DNA of 64,000 nt. Source: Scleromitrula shiraiana. Taxonomy: Eukaryota; Ascomycota; Leotiomycetes; Helotiales; Sclerotiniaceae. The notes beneath the pieces were generated by a model. That model worked only from the letters and a program-made list of their open reading frames with translations, did no database searches and was not told where the DNA came from. A program made the translations under genes and the position numbers. Positions within the stretch are counted from its first letter, which is position 1. The number at the start of each line of letters is the position of its first letter. Where the stretch lies: the NCBI GenBank assembly GCA_028455995.1, contig JABELC010000003.1:930001-994000 (forward strand). Reading direction: 5' to 3'. Below, piece by piece: positions 36,201 through 48,489 of this stretch.

Positions 36201-38464
36201 AAATTCTCGTCCCGCCCATTCTCTAGGTCGCTCAGGAACATCCGCCTCATCGCTATAGAAGGCGTCTTGGTAAAGAACAGAAGGTAAGTTGAACTTTGGC
36301 ATGGTGGAGAGAATATCATGTGCCGATGGCGATTTCTCGTAGTGTGCCAGTAAAAGCGACTCCTTACTCCCTCCAAAAGTGCTTTCAACGTTACGTAGAA
36401 TTTCGACCACTGGGCTAGAAGATTTCCCTTGAGCAGATATAGTCCTCAAATTTGGCAAGTCTATATTTCTGTTGGAATCATCTGGCAATATCGGAGTGAA
36501 AGAAACAAATGCAACGTGCTTCGTTGTCAGTGGACTATCCTGAGTTGGTTTACTCATATTAGGTCTTTGTACGGTGTTGATTTCAGGCGGATCTCTGATA
36601 GTGTGGGAATCGAGGAATTCTTGACCTGAAAATCTAGAGTACGAAGCATTCGATTCAAGGATTTGGTGTTGCATGGAAGTTTTAGCTTCTGGCTCCAGCG
36701 GCGATTGGGCCAGAACCATAATATCAGTAGATCCTTGCTTTTCTACTAATGTGCTAGAAATATTTTCATCGATTAAGTCTTCGCTTTTCTTTTGTCGTTT
36801 GACTGATAGATTGCCTTCCGAAATCCGCGATCTTTTGCATCCAATTCCAACTTCAACACTATCCCCAGTATCTTCGTGATCAGAATGATTCTGAACAGTC
36901 AGAGACTCTGGTTGTGCTAATGCAGGATATGTGGGATCTTCCAGAGTTGAGGTCGATATAGAGTTGACTCCAAGGATACCTGTGTGTGTCTCCTCATCGT
37001 GAGCGGAATTTGAATTATAAGGTGAAGGAGATTCATCATGATGCTCATTGTTTATGCTTAGATTGCCACTATCTAACTGCTTCTCATCAATGTGATCTCC
37101 TTTCCGTTTTTGAGATAGCTCAATCTCACGCATCACATCCTCATCGGAATCATAGAAATCATGGCTCTCGCCAACACCCAATTCAACGATGAGACTTTCA
37201 TCTACTTCCCCTACCTCAACGCTATCAGTGATGTTCAGAGACTCGTTATGTTCCCCTCCTTCTGTATGGCCAAATGCCAGACGAAGGTTTTGCGGGTACA
37301 AATCTTCTACGGCTTCCAAGCTAGTCTTTATTTTGGATTCAAACGCGTTGGGCCTAACGAATGTATCGAATGATAATGCCTTGTTATCACTTCTCGCTCG
37401 CTCGTCTTGTATCAGGGAATCAACCGTCTTTCTATACTCAGTCTCATGTATCCACCCACCTGGTCGAGAGTTACGAGGATCTGCTGACATGGAAAACATT
37501 ATTTCTGCCGGAAAAGGACTGCTACCAGATGTAGCATTGGACATCTTCGATTTCCGTCGGCGGGTTTCATCCTTCCAGAGGCCAGCCATACTTTGCACCA
37601 ACTTTTCATCTGGTTGAACAGGGTTGAGCCATTCAGAAAATTCATGGTGAAGGAGTCGCGGCTTAACGTCATGTCTGTTGAGTATGTCTTGAACACAAAT
37701 ATCCACTTCTATTGAGCAATGACTAACTCTGGGAAGCGTTGTTTCGCTCGTGATAAGACTTTTGGGAATAGAGTGGTCATGCCAAAGATGCATTGATGAG
37801 GATATTTCTTCATATTGTGGCACGGGTGTCCGAAACGAAGCTTTACTACAATTAACGTATCCACACCCATACAAATTATAATCAGCCATCCATTGAAGGA
37901 GGTATGGAAGATGTGCCTCATACGGCTGAAAGATTCGTTTCATAATAACACCTTGACGCAAAAGATCTGTCAAACGTGTCATCACAGTTGGACTCAGCAT
38001 ATATATCTTGAAATAGTATTGATATCCGACATGAAAGCCATAGAAAGGAATCCCTTTAACCAAGGTAATGCGTGCAACAAATTTGGCATTTCCATCGTAT
38101 GCATTGCGCCGATAACTTACAGCTAAAGCATAATCAATGGAGAGATGAAATCGATGTATATATGTACCAACTACAACAAAGTAAGCCACCTTGAATATTG
38201 AGCAAAATCTTGAAGCAGAAATCACTCACTTTCTTCGTCATTGAGATTACCATCATATCCAACATACAAGTAGGGAAATGCTCCATGGATATGAGCACAT
38301 ACTTTTTGACCAGTTTCCGTTGAACCAAAGATTCTGATAACGGGAACCTGAGGTTCCTTATGAATCTGAGATGATCTGACGTTCCGTCTCAGTTGAGGAT
38401 CGAACTGCGTAGGGGAGGCTTGATAACTATCAATGCAGTTCAGGCGAACTCGAAAGAGGTCCAT
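33273..38464 (-). CDS. REV3: DNA polymerase zeta catalytic subunit
   Basis: Two exons, 38464-38230 and 38170-33273, with a 59 nt intron; 1710 aa. Rev3 is the family B polymerase that extends from lesions in error-prone translesion synthesis, partnered by Rev7. Exon 1 holds the N-terminal Pol-delta-like domain (VPVIRIFGSTETGQKVCAHI); exon 2 continues with LSIDYALAVSYRRNAYDG. The middle 600 residues are variable and Ser-rich. Catalytic motifs are intact: motif A DFQSLYPSVMIAYNYCYST (about 1172), motif B NRQLALKLIANVTYGYTSAS, and motif C YGDTDS (about 1333). The C-terminus has the CysA zinc site (CLVCREK, then CPTC) and the CysB iron-sulfur site (CQSC, CDSKDC). It is divergent from SLU7. Confidence 0.96.
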
Positions 38465-38944
38465 GATAAGTTGAACATATTAGGGAGGAACACCCAGCTC
38501 GAAATATAAAAATCAAGTTTCATGGCGTCGTAAAACTACACTAGATAGTTTATTTTTAAGTAGTTGCACTTAAGCTGATTTTTCCGTTCAGAATTAGCAT
38601 TTCTGTACAGCTCTATTATACAGAGGGTGGCGACGCGACATTGCAAAATTGACGGGTAAACACGTGCTCCAATGCAAAACCGTAAACTACAACGCCACAG
38701 CACTCCTGCTTACACACGGACCCGTTACACCTGCAGCACGCTTATGATAAATCGATATTTATTTATATGGTCGAGTGGAATTGTTATCGGATCGCTACAA
38801 CACAACTACCTCACCTGTTCATCAACAGCACAGAGTGCGACTCAGTCACAGCAAATTCTATTCACTTAAACGACCTCGAATTAAATAGAAAAGTAAAAGC
38901 TTTCTCAGTCATCAGTCGATTAAGCCTTAGTGTTCATATGCAAG
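38465..38944. promoter_or_regulatory. Shared REV3/SLU7 divergent promoter region
   Basis: A 480 bp spacer between divergent starts carries both promoters by position. No specific site can be assigned. Confidence 0.55.
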
Positions 38945-40360
38945 ATGCCTCCAGCAGGTACTCAACCTCGGAAACCAGAAGTTTCCGCTTCAAACAAGGA
39001 CCAGAATGAATATATCCCCGCTTTCATTGCCAAACGACCTTTCTACATAGATGACGATGACAAAACCGATTATCTTGAGCATCAACGTCTACAAAAAGCA
39101 CAATCCGATCAATCGAAATGGTACGATCGTGGGAAGAAAGTTGGTCCTGCGGCTACCAAATTTCGTAAAGGCGCATGCGAAAATTGCGGAGCTATGACAC
39201 ATAAAACCAAGGACTGTTTAAGTCGACCAAGAGCCAAAGGTGCAAAGTGGACAGGAAAGGATATACAAGCGGATGAACTGATACAAGACGTTGATCTAGG
39301 GTGGGATGCAAAAAGGGATCGGTGGAATGGATACGATGCGAAAGAGTATAAAGCTGTGACTGATGAGTATGCACAGTTGGAGGAATTAAAAAAGCAGGTT
39401 CAAAGTAGTGTTAAGAAGGATGACGAAGACGCTGGGGATGAGGGTGACGACGGGGCGAAATATGCCGAGGAATCAGATATGGGTAGACATCAAAGCACAT
39501 CAACCAGACAATTACGGATACGCGAGGACACAGCGAAATATCTGTTGAATTTGGATTTGGATTCTGCGAAATACGACCCGAAGACGAGATCTATGGTGGA
39601 CAGTGGAGCAACTGCTGATACAGCTGCTGCCCTTGTCGCAGAAGAAGGATTTATGAAGGCTTCCGGAGATGCCGCAGAATTTGAGAAAGCGCAAAAATAT
39701 GCTTGGGAGTCACAAGAGAAGGCAGGTGATACAAAACTACATTTACAAGCAAATCCTACTTCAGGCGAGTATTATCGACGCAAAGAGAAGGAAGAGGCCG
39801 AGCTGAAGCGACAGGCGCATAAAAAGATGCTGTTAGAGAAATATGGTGGAGGTGACAATTCTGCTGCTGCATCGCTGAGAGACACCGCTGTCGTTGAATC
39901 CGAGAGGTATGTCGAATATGATGAATTAGGTGGAATTAAAGGCACACCGAAGACTTCTGCTAAGTCTAAGTATCCGGAGGATGTTCTCATTAATAATCAT
40001 ACTTCTGCATGGGGTAGCTGGTGGTCTAATTTTCAATGGGGTTACTCTTGCTGTCATTCTTTGGTGAAGAACAGCTATTGCGTTGGGGAGACGGGCAAAA
40101 GAGCACTCGAAGATGCTGAACGTGCCCGAACAGGTGGTATTCTGATTGAAGATGCTACAGAGGAAGTTAATGGAACGAATGATACCGCAGAAAAGGTTGT
40201 AGAACATCCTGCAGCCATTGCAAAGCAGACAATGAAGAAGCGAACAATAGAGGAAATGAATGGTGGAGTCACTGAGGAGGATATGGATGATTGGAAGAAG
40301 AAACGAACGGCAGCCAATGACCCAATGAATGCGTTCCTTGGCAAAGATGAATTGTTATAG
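38945..40360 (+). CDS. SLU7: Pre-mRNA splicing factor SLU7
   Basis: A single exon of 471 aa. Slu7 acts in the second catalytic step of splicing and helps choose the 3' splice site. The N-terminus has [19 protein letters not shown] and [15 protein letters not shown] zinc knuckle follows ([19 protein letters not shown], near residues 79-97), then [10 protein letters not shown] and the Slu7 core with [12 protein letters not shown]. The C-terminal half has [33 protein letters not shown] and WGYSCCHS. The start at 38945 is chosen because it gives the family N-terminus (MPPAG). An in-frame upstream extension to 38930 has no ATG. Confidence 0.96.
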   Translation: MPPAGTQPRKPEVSASNKDQNEYIPAFIAKRPFYIDDDDKTDYLEHQRLQKAQSDQSKWYDRGKKVGPAATKFRKGACENCGAMTHKTKDCLSRPRAKGAKWTGKDIQADELIQDVDLGWDAKRDRWNGYDAKEYKAVTDEYAQLEELKKQVQSSVKKDDEDAGDEGDDGAKYAEESDMGRHQSTSTRQLRIREDTAKYLLNLDLDSAKYDPKTRSMVDSGATADTAAALVAEEGFMKASGDAAEFEKAQKYAWESQEKAGDTKLHLQANPTSGEYYRRKEKEEAELKRQAHKKMLLEKYGGGDNSAAASLRDTAVVESERYVEYDELGGIKGTPKTSAKSKYPEDVLINNHTSAWGSWWSNFQWGYSCCHSLVKNSYCVGETGKRALEDAERARTGGILIEDATEEVNGTNDTAEKVVEHPAAIAKQTMKKRTIEEMNGGVTEEDMDDWKKKRTAANDPMNAFLGKDELL

Positions 40361-40772
40361 ATTACAAATCGTTATTTAATTGAATTGAACCATAGGTCAT
40401 TAGGGTGGAGTTTGGGTGTATATAAGCATCGGGGTTGGCGTTGCACAGAATAGTTAAAAGAACATGGCTGTTAAGCACTTAGGTAGCTAATGCGCCCTGT
40501 AGGTATTTAGTCTACAGGGTAGTGAACAAGATTCAAATGAATTTACCATTTACGAAAGATGGGGTTTTATGAGCTGAAAGACAGGAAACCATATGGCAAG
40601 TAGGGAACAATCAATACAATCATTAGAAGTCATATATTCATAAATGTGATGCAGCTTTTATTGCATAGCTTGACGCTCATTGGTCTGCTTTACATAGAAC
40701 GGTCCGTAGACCGACGCCAGAAAGATCCTGCAAAACATAGATAGGAAAAGTATTCTTTGAAGAACAGAGTAT
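40361..40772. other. Convergent 3' spacer SLU7/RPS9
   Basis: A 412 bp spacer between two converging stop codons. It contains a short inverted pair around 40492-40524 (GCGCCCTGTAGG against CTACAGGGTAG), which could fold in either transcript. No gene is seen. Confidence 0.55.
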
Positions 40773-41633
40773 CTACTCCTCGTCTTCCTCCTCATCAGCA
40801 TCGTCCTTCTTCTCAGCGGCCTTGGCCTTCTTTCTTCTAACACGACCTGGGCGTCCACCACCGAATGGCGAGCTCAAGGCGAAATCGATGTGCTTTTGGG
40901 AATCAAGACGGACAACGAAGGATGGGACGTTTACGATTTGCTTTCCAACACGGATGTGTCTTTGGCGGATAAGAACACGGGCGTGGTGGATAGACTTGGC
41001 GAGACCGAGCTTGTACACACAGGTTTGTAGACGACGCTCCAAGAAATCTTCAATCTTCAAGGCCAAAACGTAATCGAGCTTCATGCGGGATTCATCGAGG
41101 ACACCGACACGGACGAGACGACGAATGAGGGCGTTACCTTCGAAAAGTCTCTTGGGGTCCTTCTCGTCGAGAGTGAGCAATTGACTATGACATGTTAGCA
41201 TAACAGCCACTTGTTCTGTGGCAGAATAATAAATACCGAGCAGCACGACGGATCTTGGAGAGGGTCAACTGGACACGCCAGACCTCACGCTTGTTGCGGA
41301 GACCATACTCGCCGACAAGTTTCAATTCGGAGTCCCTAAGGAAGGGTCAGTGACATGAATAGAGACAAGCTCTAATACAGTGGTCCACTTACAAACGAGC
41401 ACTCTCAAAACTAAAGAACAATTAGCATAAGCCCAATGGCTGTCAGATTTTGCGTAAAACTTACGGACGACGTGGGACTTTGTAAGTCTTGGAGTATGAA
41501 CGGCTAATTCATGTTAGCAAATGCAAAATTGAGATGATACAGATTCCGTGAATATTGCAAAAATATCTTCAATTTGCATCAAAATTTTCCTGGAAAGCAT
41601 TCGCAGAATAATGGGAAATACATACGGAGCCAT
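40773..41633 (-). CDS. RPS9: 40S ribosomal protein S9 (uS4)
   Basis: Five minus-strand exons: 41633-41626, 41503-41465, 41410-41393, 41335-41237 and 41184-40773; 191 aa. uS4 is an early-assembly protein of the small subunit near the mRNA entry channel. The assembled start [20 protein letters not shown] and later [20 protein letters not shown] and the S4 RNA-binding segment ([20 protein letters not shown]) are nearly invariant in fungi. The C-terminus is Lys-rich then acidic (DEEEDEE). The first exon has only 8 coding bases (ATGGCTCC) and the third only 18 nt, an intron-dense arrangement typical of fungal ribosomal protein genes. It is divergent from RPL21. Confidence 0.96.
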
Positions 41634-41927
41634 CTTTGCGGTTGCGATTCGTGAACTGGTCGAATCGTTTGCTGGCTGAGTCGATTGTCGATTGTCGTGA
41701 GGTTGTTGATCGTAAAAAAGTTCCAATGTAATTATTTGCAAGGCGGTCGCGCCGAAAATACATAGGGCAATTAACCTACGCTAAGGTAGATGTGGGTAAG
41801 TGCGTGAAATTACGCGAAAACTTCGAAAGTTGCGGTGGAACTAAGGAAACAACTTCGAGAAAGAAGATCAACGACAAATCTCCAACAATTTCGACCTCCC
41901 TTCGACTACCCATTCAATAACGACAAA
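41634..41927. promoter_or_regulatory. Bidirectional ribosomal-protein promoter (RPS9/RPL21)
   Basis: Only 294 bp separate the two divergent ribosomal-protein starts, so control elements are probably shared and expression matched. The stretch has near-symmetrical C/T- and A/G-rich leaders. I cannot name a binding factor from the sequence. Confidence 0.65.
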
Positions 41928-42710
41928 ATGGGTCACCCAGCAGGTCTCCGTGCCGGTACTCGGGTGAGTTACACTTTTCTGCTGAAATAAAGGACGAAAG
42001 AATGGAGGATTTTTACAACTCAAACACGGAAATGGCGACGACAACTTTATGAGGCATTGGCTGATTAATTTGCAGTATGCCTTCAGCAGGAATTTCAAGG
42101 ATCATGGTATGATCAAGTTGTCGACCTACTTGCGCCAATACAAGTACGTAGAATATTCATTGGAAATCGAGAAGAATTCGCAAGGTGCTAATTTTTGTTT
42201 GCAGAGTCGGTGACATAGTTGATATCAAGGCAAACGGTGCCGTTCAAAAGGGGTTAGTTTTCGCCGAATCCTTCGCTTTCAACGCATATGCGATTCTCAA
42301 TCGGAACTTTGAATTTACGAGAGATGGAGAGGATGGGATTTGCAGAAGGATTGAGCAAATATACTGACTTTTTCCACAGTATGCCCCACAAGGTTTACCA
42401 CGGAAAGACCGGTGTCGTCTACAACGTTACCAAGAGCGCTGTTGGTGTCATCATCTATAAAAAGGTCAAGCACAGATACATCGAGAAGCGTGTCAACCTC
42501 CGAATTGAGCACGTTTCCCTTTCCCGATCCAGAGAGGAGTTCGTTCGCCGTGTCAAGAAGAACGCAGAGTTGAAGAAGCAATCTAAGGCCGACGGAACAC
42601 ACGTTCACTTGAAAAGACAACCCGCCATGCCAAGAGAAGCCAGAACCATTTCTATGAAGGAGAATGTACCAGAGACCATTGTACCAGTCGCATACGAGAC
42701 GACTATCTAA
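41928..42710 (+). CDS. RPL21: 60S ribosomal protein L21 (eL21)
   Basis: Four exons: 41928-41963, 42076-42143, 42205-42252 and 42380-42710; 160 aa, the family length. The start MGHPAGLRAGTRYAFSRNFK and the following VGDIVDIKANGAVQKGMPHK and YHGKTGVVYNVTKSAVGV are diagnostic for eL21, which sits on the large subunit near the 5S rRNA. All introns have GT-AG borders, and three junctions split codons that rebuild conserved residues. RPS9 and L21 are common members of extended ascomycete MAT regions. Confidence 0.96.
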
Positions 42711-43623
42711 GCTCTGCTCTGGTGGGGTCTGGGGTTTGATTGGGTTTCTTTGCGGGTTATGATCACGGAGGGGTCAGAGGCTTTTAGCGTTGCATGATAC
42801 AAATAAAAGTGTGCAATACCTCCAACAATCTGACAATTGTTCCTCGACATTGGTTGGAATATGTGTGTGAAGACGTGTCAAGAATAGAGGTCTCGTGAGG
42901 TTTCGTGAGGTTTCGTTGCACTTTTTTTCATATCCTCAGATCTCGTACGTACTTTGATGTTTCCGGAGCCGTATTTGTCACGCTTAGGTAGAAGATTTCT
43001 CACTTCTTCGAAGCCCTCACAAGTGTTCCAAGAATGACCTGTTCATGTATGAGCATAGAACGCAAGAATAATTTCCATATTTGTGTTAAGCTCTACAAAA
43101 TTACATTCCTTCTATTTCCACTTTCTTTCTAAGTCTATGACTACTCAATGTAGCGGTTTTCCTAGTGATGACTTAGTTCTTTCCTAGGACATCTATTGAT
43201 ATTAATGATATCTAGGTAGTCACTTGTTGATAATTAATATGTGTAAATCGATCTATTGTGCTTCTATGTGTGAAACCAATAAAGAAGTGAAGCCGAAAGG
43301 GAAGCAATTACTTTAGAGTATATATAGCATTAGAATAACATCACAAAATCATCTCACTCAAATGGCAAAGCTTTTGTTACAAGGCATCCGTAATGAAGTC
43401 CAAATTCATAGCTCACAGACAGCAAACAGCCCCGGTGGGATGAAACAACATGGAGACGATACTGGCCGAAATACTTATTTTGCGCAGCGAAAGGGTCGTG
43501 CCGCGGAACCGAACTTGCGGACCGTCTGATTGTCTAAAAGTTCAAATATATACAGAGCAGTACTCCTACACTCGCCAAGTAACAGATCCTCGGGGAACGA
43601 GGGCGAGCTAAAAGAAGGGTTTT

Positions 43624-43778
43624 ATTGTATACCTATTTTGAATAGCTCAGTTTGGTCATCGTGATCCAAATAGGAAGATCAAACAAGAATAAAAGCCTAT
43701 TGTATACCTAACCAGGACAAGTCAATTTGATCTTGATGATATAAAAAGATGTTGATCAAACAGAAGAATAAAAATAAT
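43624..43778. repeat. Imperfect tandem duplication, unit about 75 bp
   Basis: ATTGTATACCTA occurs at 43624 and again at 43699. Each copy is followed, 40-50 bp later, by a related GATCAAACA...AGAATAAAA segment. The two copies have diverged by substitutions and small indels. Confidence 0.6.
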
Positions 43779-44169
43779 GGCATTATGTATTATGAATAAT
43801 GAAATTTTATCAAAGGAGCATGAATGTGCTTTGACTGTGGAATAATAGTAGTAATAAGTAAAATCAAGATGTAAAAAGATTTTGGTACGGAATAGAATCC
43901 GACGAGCAAGAATAGCTACAGGACCCACAACAGAGTCCTTCGTCCTTCGAACATCTAATCAATCTAGCTTGGGGAGTTATAGTATTCGATGTCTTATGAA
44001 TAATGAATAATCTATCTAGAGTATATATGTAGATTATCTACTGTATCTACTATTTAGGTAAAAGTCAAATTGACATGTATGACAGATAGGCTCGTGATAC
44101 TTATATTAGTTATGGGGTTATGATATGTTGTTGTATGTGACCAGAAAGACAAAAAGAGGATGTTGTATG

Positions 44170-44192
44170 TATATATATATATATATATATAT
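44170..44192. repeat. TA dinucleotide microsatellite
   Basis: About eleven TA units. Confidence 0.85.
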
Positions 44193-44723
44193 AACATATA
44201 CATATATATGCATGTCCTATCCTTCTTTTGTATACGAATACCAATACTAACCAACTGTTATTAATAGAATCCATTGATAGAATCATTTTCGAGATTTGCT
44301 GCATGTGTGATGTGCAGATGGTAGGTATCTGATTCTGATATTTGCTATACATACTTCGTACATACTATAAAATGTTGTTACTATACAGTACGAGTACTTT
44401 AAATTAAATGAATGAATGAATGAATTCTTTGTTTATAATCTTTTTCATACTTTCCTTATCTTGAAATTTGACCCAAATTCCGAATGTTTCCAAATTTAGC
44501 AGGTATATTATATAATGATTAAGATGTATGTATCCATTGAATTTTTTGATGAATTTTTTGAAGAATCTACCCCATATCCATTCGATATCAGTATTGTACT
44601 ATATTGTACTATTGTACTATTGTACTATATTATACTGTAGAGTAGTAGTCTTATCTCAATCTTCTTACTAATAGTTCAGTATACTTTGACTTCCAAGGTT
44701 ACTCCTCCTCTTTCTCCTCTTTC

Positions 44724-44750
44724 ATTCCAGGTATTCCAGGTATTCCAGGT
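44724..44750. repeat. Three tandem copies of ATTCCAGGT
   Basis: Perfect 9-bp units, followed by a partial fourth. Confidence 0.8.
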
Positions 44751-45060
44751 ATTCCTTTTATTACTCTTTTTTCTTTTCTTTTGAATCTAATCATTACATC
44801 CATCTTATCCTATCGTTAGAACTTTTCGTTGGGCCGTGATGAGCGACTAGAAGCGAATGACGCGCCGTTTTTTCTTCTTACATCAATGAATTGATCCATT
44901 TGAGGAAACTTGGAAGAAGGAAAAAAAGGAAATAAAAACTACTCTTCCTAGGTCTCTCTCCTAATCTACTAATCTAATAAAAAAATAACTTGGGCAACTT
45001 CTACACCAATATCCACTGGGCGCGCATTTTATTATTCAACATTTTCCCCTCTCTCTATCC

Positions 45061-45216
45061 CTCCCTCCCTCTCTCTCTCTCTCTCTCTCTATCCCTCCTT
45101 ACCAAGTTTAAACTTCCTTACCCAACCAACTCTATCAATCAACTTCTTATAATCCCCGAAGTCTTCTTACCTCTTACCTCTTACCTCTTACCTCTTATCT
45201 CTCTTACCTCTTACCC
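45061..45216. repeat. CT microsatellite and TTACCTC minisatellite
   Basis: A CT run at about 45061-45098 is followed by six or seven TTACCTC-type heptamers at 45166-45216. Both lie in the pyrimidine-rich leader of the SEC2-like gene. Confidence 0.75.
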
Positions 45217-45586
45217 ACCCACTCTTTTATTCTATCTCTACACTGCTATAATACAATACCATAATTTATTACTCAAATAATTTCCTTTCAATATCCATAC
45301 AAAAAAGATCCAAAATTCACGAAAAATAAAAAATAAAATAAAAATGTCTTTCCATTCAATCGGGGTTCCAAAGAGGCTATAATAGAACGATACGGGCTGG
45401 CCGGTACTAAACGGTATTATATACGCGTATGTGTAATACACTTAATTAACCTAAAAACCAATACCAATTCAACCTAGGCAATCCTCTCGGCGCTTCCTCT
45501 GGCGGCGTTCTAATCTAATCGGGCGACGAGGCTCTAAGCCTCCTCAGAAGGCCTACAATAACGGTTACTCCGTTCAATAGCTCCAA

Positions 45587-47897
45587 ATGTCTGAGTGAGT
45601 ACTTCGTACTTTATCCCCCCCCATCAATTCATTGCTTGCTGTTATACCTAGCTATCTTGTCAATTGAAAATGGTGGAATTAATATATGTTTGATCTTGTA
45701 GCTTCATACATGTCGCTGGCTGGACTCAGTATAACCACCGTCACTCCTTACAACGAATTCGACCCCTTTCGGGTTCATCCACAAAAACGATAACAAAGTC
45801 AATCTCGACTTCTACTCTGCCTACAATGGCTACAGTGTCGAACGCCCCTGGGATTCCTACGCCCAGGGTTCTCAGCCCTTCATACAACGACGAGGACGAG
45901 AATTTGAGTACTCTACCCGATCCTCGGAGCCGGACGATCTCTCCTGCCAACGATACGGGTCATACGACCCCTTCGCAGCATCCGGATTTGAGCAACGAGG
46001 TTGCGACGCTCAGTAATAAACTCATCAATGCCATCAACCATCAGACAAACCTTGATGACTCCCTAACCGCCACCCGACATGAACTTGAAGCTGCACGAGA
46101 ACGATTAAGATTACTGGAGCGGGAGAACGCAGAGCACAAGGCTCTGGTGACCGGCGGTTTACTAATACAGAGTTCAATCGCAGAGGCAGAGAGGAGTAAG
46201 CTCCTTGCGACTTTAGCAGAGGAGAGAAGCAAGCGTGCAGAGGTGGAGAAGGCGAAGAAAAGCATCGAACAGGAATTAGAGAATCTAACTACGGCCTTGT
46301 TCGAAGAAGCAAATAAGGTTAGTTCTTTTTGATCGATAACACTAAAGCAGGCTGACATGTCTAGATGGTTGTCACTACCAGGGAACAGGCGCAAAGAGAG
46401 TATGATGCTGTGAATAAGAGGAACGATCAGCTTAAGGCGCAACTTCAAGAGGCCGAGAATTTATTAAAGTCGCAACAACAGCAGCTATCTGAATTGAAAC
46501 AAGTCATGGAGCATATGAGCGAAGAACAGGAGGATCAGACCAACGGAACAACGCCATCAACCCCTGCTTTATATCAATCCGATCCCAAGGATGAAAACGC
46601 CCATAACTCTGATTCTATACAATCGTCATCGGTCCCGGAACCCGTTTCACCATCTTATCCAACTAGTTTCACTCATTTAATTCAACCGGTCTTGCGCACA
46701 GACCTCTCGGCTTATGACGATTTCATATCTCTACTGCGTATGTCAAGAAACATTGTGACGGGGAGTCGCGTTTCCAGCGGATCTTATGGGGCCATCGGAC
46801 TAGGCCTGGGACTTGGTGGATATGCTCCATCAGCACCTCACGCCCCAAACAATGGCTCTACATCTTCTCTCTCCACTTTAGGTACATTTGGTTCATCGCC
46901 CGCAACGCCTACCACACCAGCCTCTGCAGTTAGCACCGGATCGACCAATGGACCCAATTCTTTAACACCACTGAAGGAGACTAAGTTCTATAAGAGAGCT
47001 TTGGCCGAAGATATCGAACCTACTCTGCGGCTCGATAATGCGCCAGGATTGTCATGGCTCGCGCGAAGGACAGTCCTAAGTTCGGTTTGCGAAGGTTCGC
47101 TTGTTGTGGAGCCTATGCCTTCATCCACCAAGCCATACGCGTTTGCTTGCTCTTTATGTGGTGAAAATCGAAAAGATCCAACTCACATTCGGAGTCATAG
47201 ATTCCGGACGAGTGAAAATGAGAATTCGCAAAGGTATCCTCTGTGTCTATACTGTCTCGGACGGGTCCGCTCTACTTGTGGTTTCCTGAGCTTTCTCCGA
47301 GTACTTAAAGAGGGACATTGGAGAGGCGAAGATGAAGAATCTGACCGAGCCGCCTGGGAGGAGAGTGTTAGGTTACGAGAAAGAATGTTCTGGTGCCGAG
47401 TTGGCGGTGGTGTTATACCATCATTACAGCACCATTGGCATCAGGATCCTGTGAGAAGCCCTCGGTTAAGCGAGGATGAAAAGAAAACCGAAAGTAGCGA
47501 AGAAGCGGATAAGATGATAGATATTGTACCAAAGGATATAACGCCGGCGAGTGAATTATCACCTGTGAGCATATCAGGTGTATTTGAAAAGAAGGGAGCA
47601 GAAGGAGAGATCTCGCCTAGTCCACTTCGAGAGGAAGTAGAAAGATCTGGTGTTGCAGTGTCTGATACAGAAGAGAAACAACATGAGGAGGTGGATATCG
47701 AACTTCCCAAATCTGAAGTAGAACAACCCGAAGAGCCAGACCTCACACCTTCCAATTCGGATGAAACGACTCCTAGCGCTCCTAATTCAGCAAGAAATTC
47801 TACACACTCCACTTCTTCGCTAAAAATCGAAGGCTCAGAGGAAGGGGGTGAGGAAATAAAGAGGCTATCGATTACAATTCCCGGTTCTTTCGAGTAG
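45587..47897 (+). CDS. SEC2: SEC2-type Rab guanine nucleotide exchange factor
   Basis: Three exons: 45587-45594, 45702-46317 and 46365-47897; 718 aa. Sec2 activates the Rab Sec4 on secretory vesicles and drives polarised exocytosis, important in hyphal tips. A long coiled coil spans the 46317/46365 junction (RHELEAARERLRLLERENAE, LLATLAEERSKRAEVEKAKK, then LTTALFEEANKMV), the pattern of the Sec2 exchange domain. Downstream are a Ser/Pro-rich linker and a Cys-containing conserved block (FACSLCGENRKDPTHIRSHR, LCLYCLGRVRSTC). The tail is acidic and probably disordered. The start is uncertain. The first exon would have only 8 coding bases, and an in-frame ATG at 45826 is an alternative that gives a protein 54 residues shorter. 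If unspliced, the first ATG is a 3-codon upstream ORF. Confidence 0.85.
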
Positions 47898-48489
47898 AAG
47901 GGGCATTATTTCAAGTTTTCAAAGTTGTTGGGATTACATTGGGCGTTTGACACAAACAAAGGTACTTGAGATGGGAATGGGAATCTTGTCCAGTACAGAG
48001 CGGAACGGCGTTGTGTTATTTGGAATTGGGTGGTAGACACTATACCTTACTTATTACCTTATTAATTGTACATACATAATTACTGCATTCTGGGAACGGG
48101 AAGCAACTGCTGCAAATACGGACGGGCGTATAATGGCTTGATGGATGGGTATAGCCATGGATTAATGTTACGAGATGAGATGATGGGGAATTTATAACCT
48201 AATACTTCCTCAGGAAGAGTTTGGTTTGGTTATTATGATTGTGGCTTATTGTGATTGTACTCGAATAGAAGTGACTGAGATATCAAAGCTCGTTTACTTT
48301 CTATCTAGGGGAAACATCTAATCCTGAACTTAATTCGAAATTGCTCGCTCCCAAGTCAAGTATAGAGCAATTACTCAAATGGTAAGATCTTTATAGGTAA
48401 GTCATGTTTGCTTCAAATGTAAATCAAGTTATCTTTTATGCTTGATATCTATCTTAGTGATATAGAATGTCCCGATATTGAGACATCTT
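47898..48489. other. Convergent 3' spacer SEC2/ADE1
   Basis: A 592 bp AT-rich spacer between convergent stops. No gene is seen. Confidence 0.55.

Larger units (their letters stand above)
42711..45586. other. 2.9 kb intergenic region with microsatellites; SEC2-like promoter
   Basis: I see no gene. The left part holds the RPL21 3' UTR. From 43620 to 43780 there is a degenerate tandem duplication, at 44170-44192 a TA microsatellite, and at 44724-44750 three copies of a 9-bp unit. From about 44990 to 45240 the sequence is C/T-rich with CT and TTACCTC repeats, as expected for the leader of the next gene. Confidence 0.6.
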
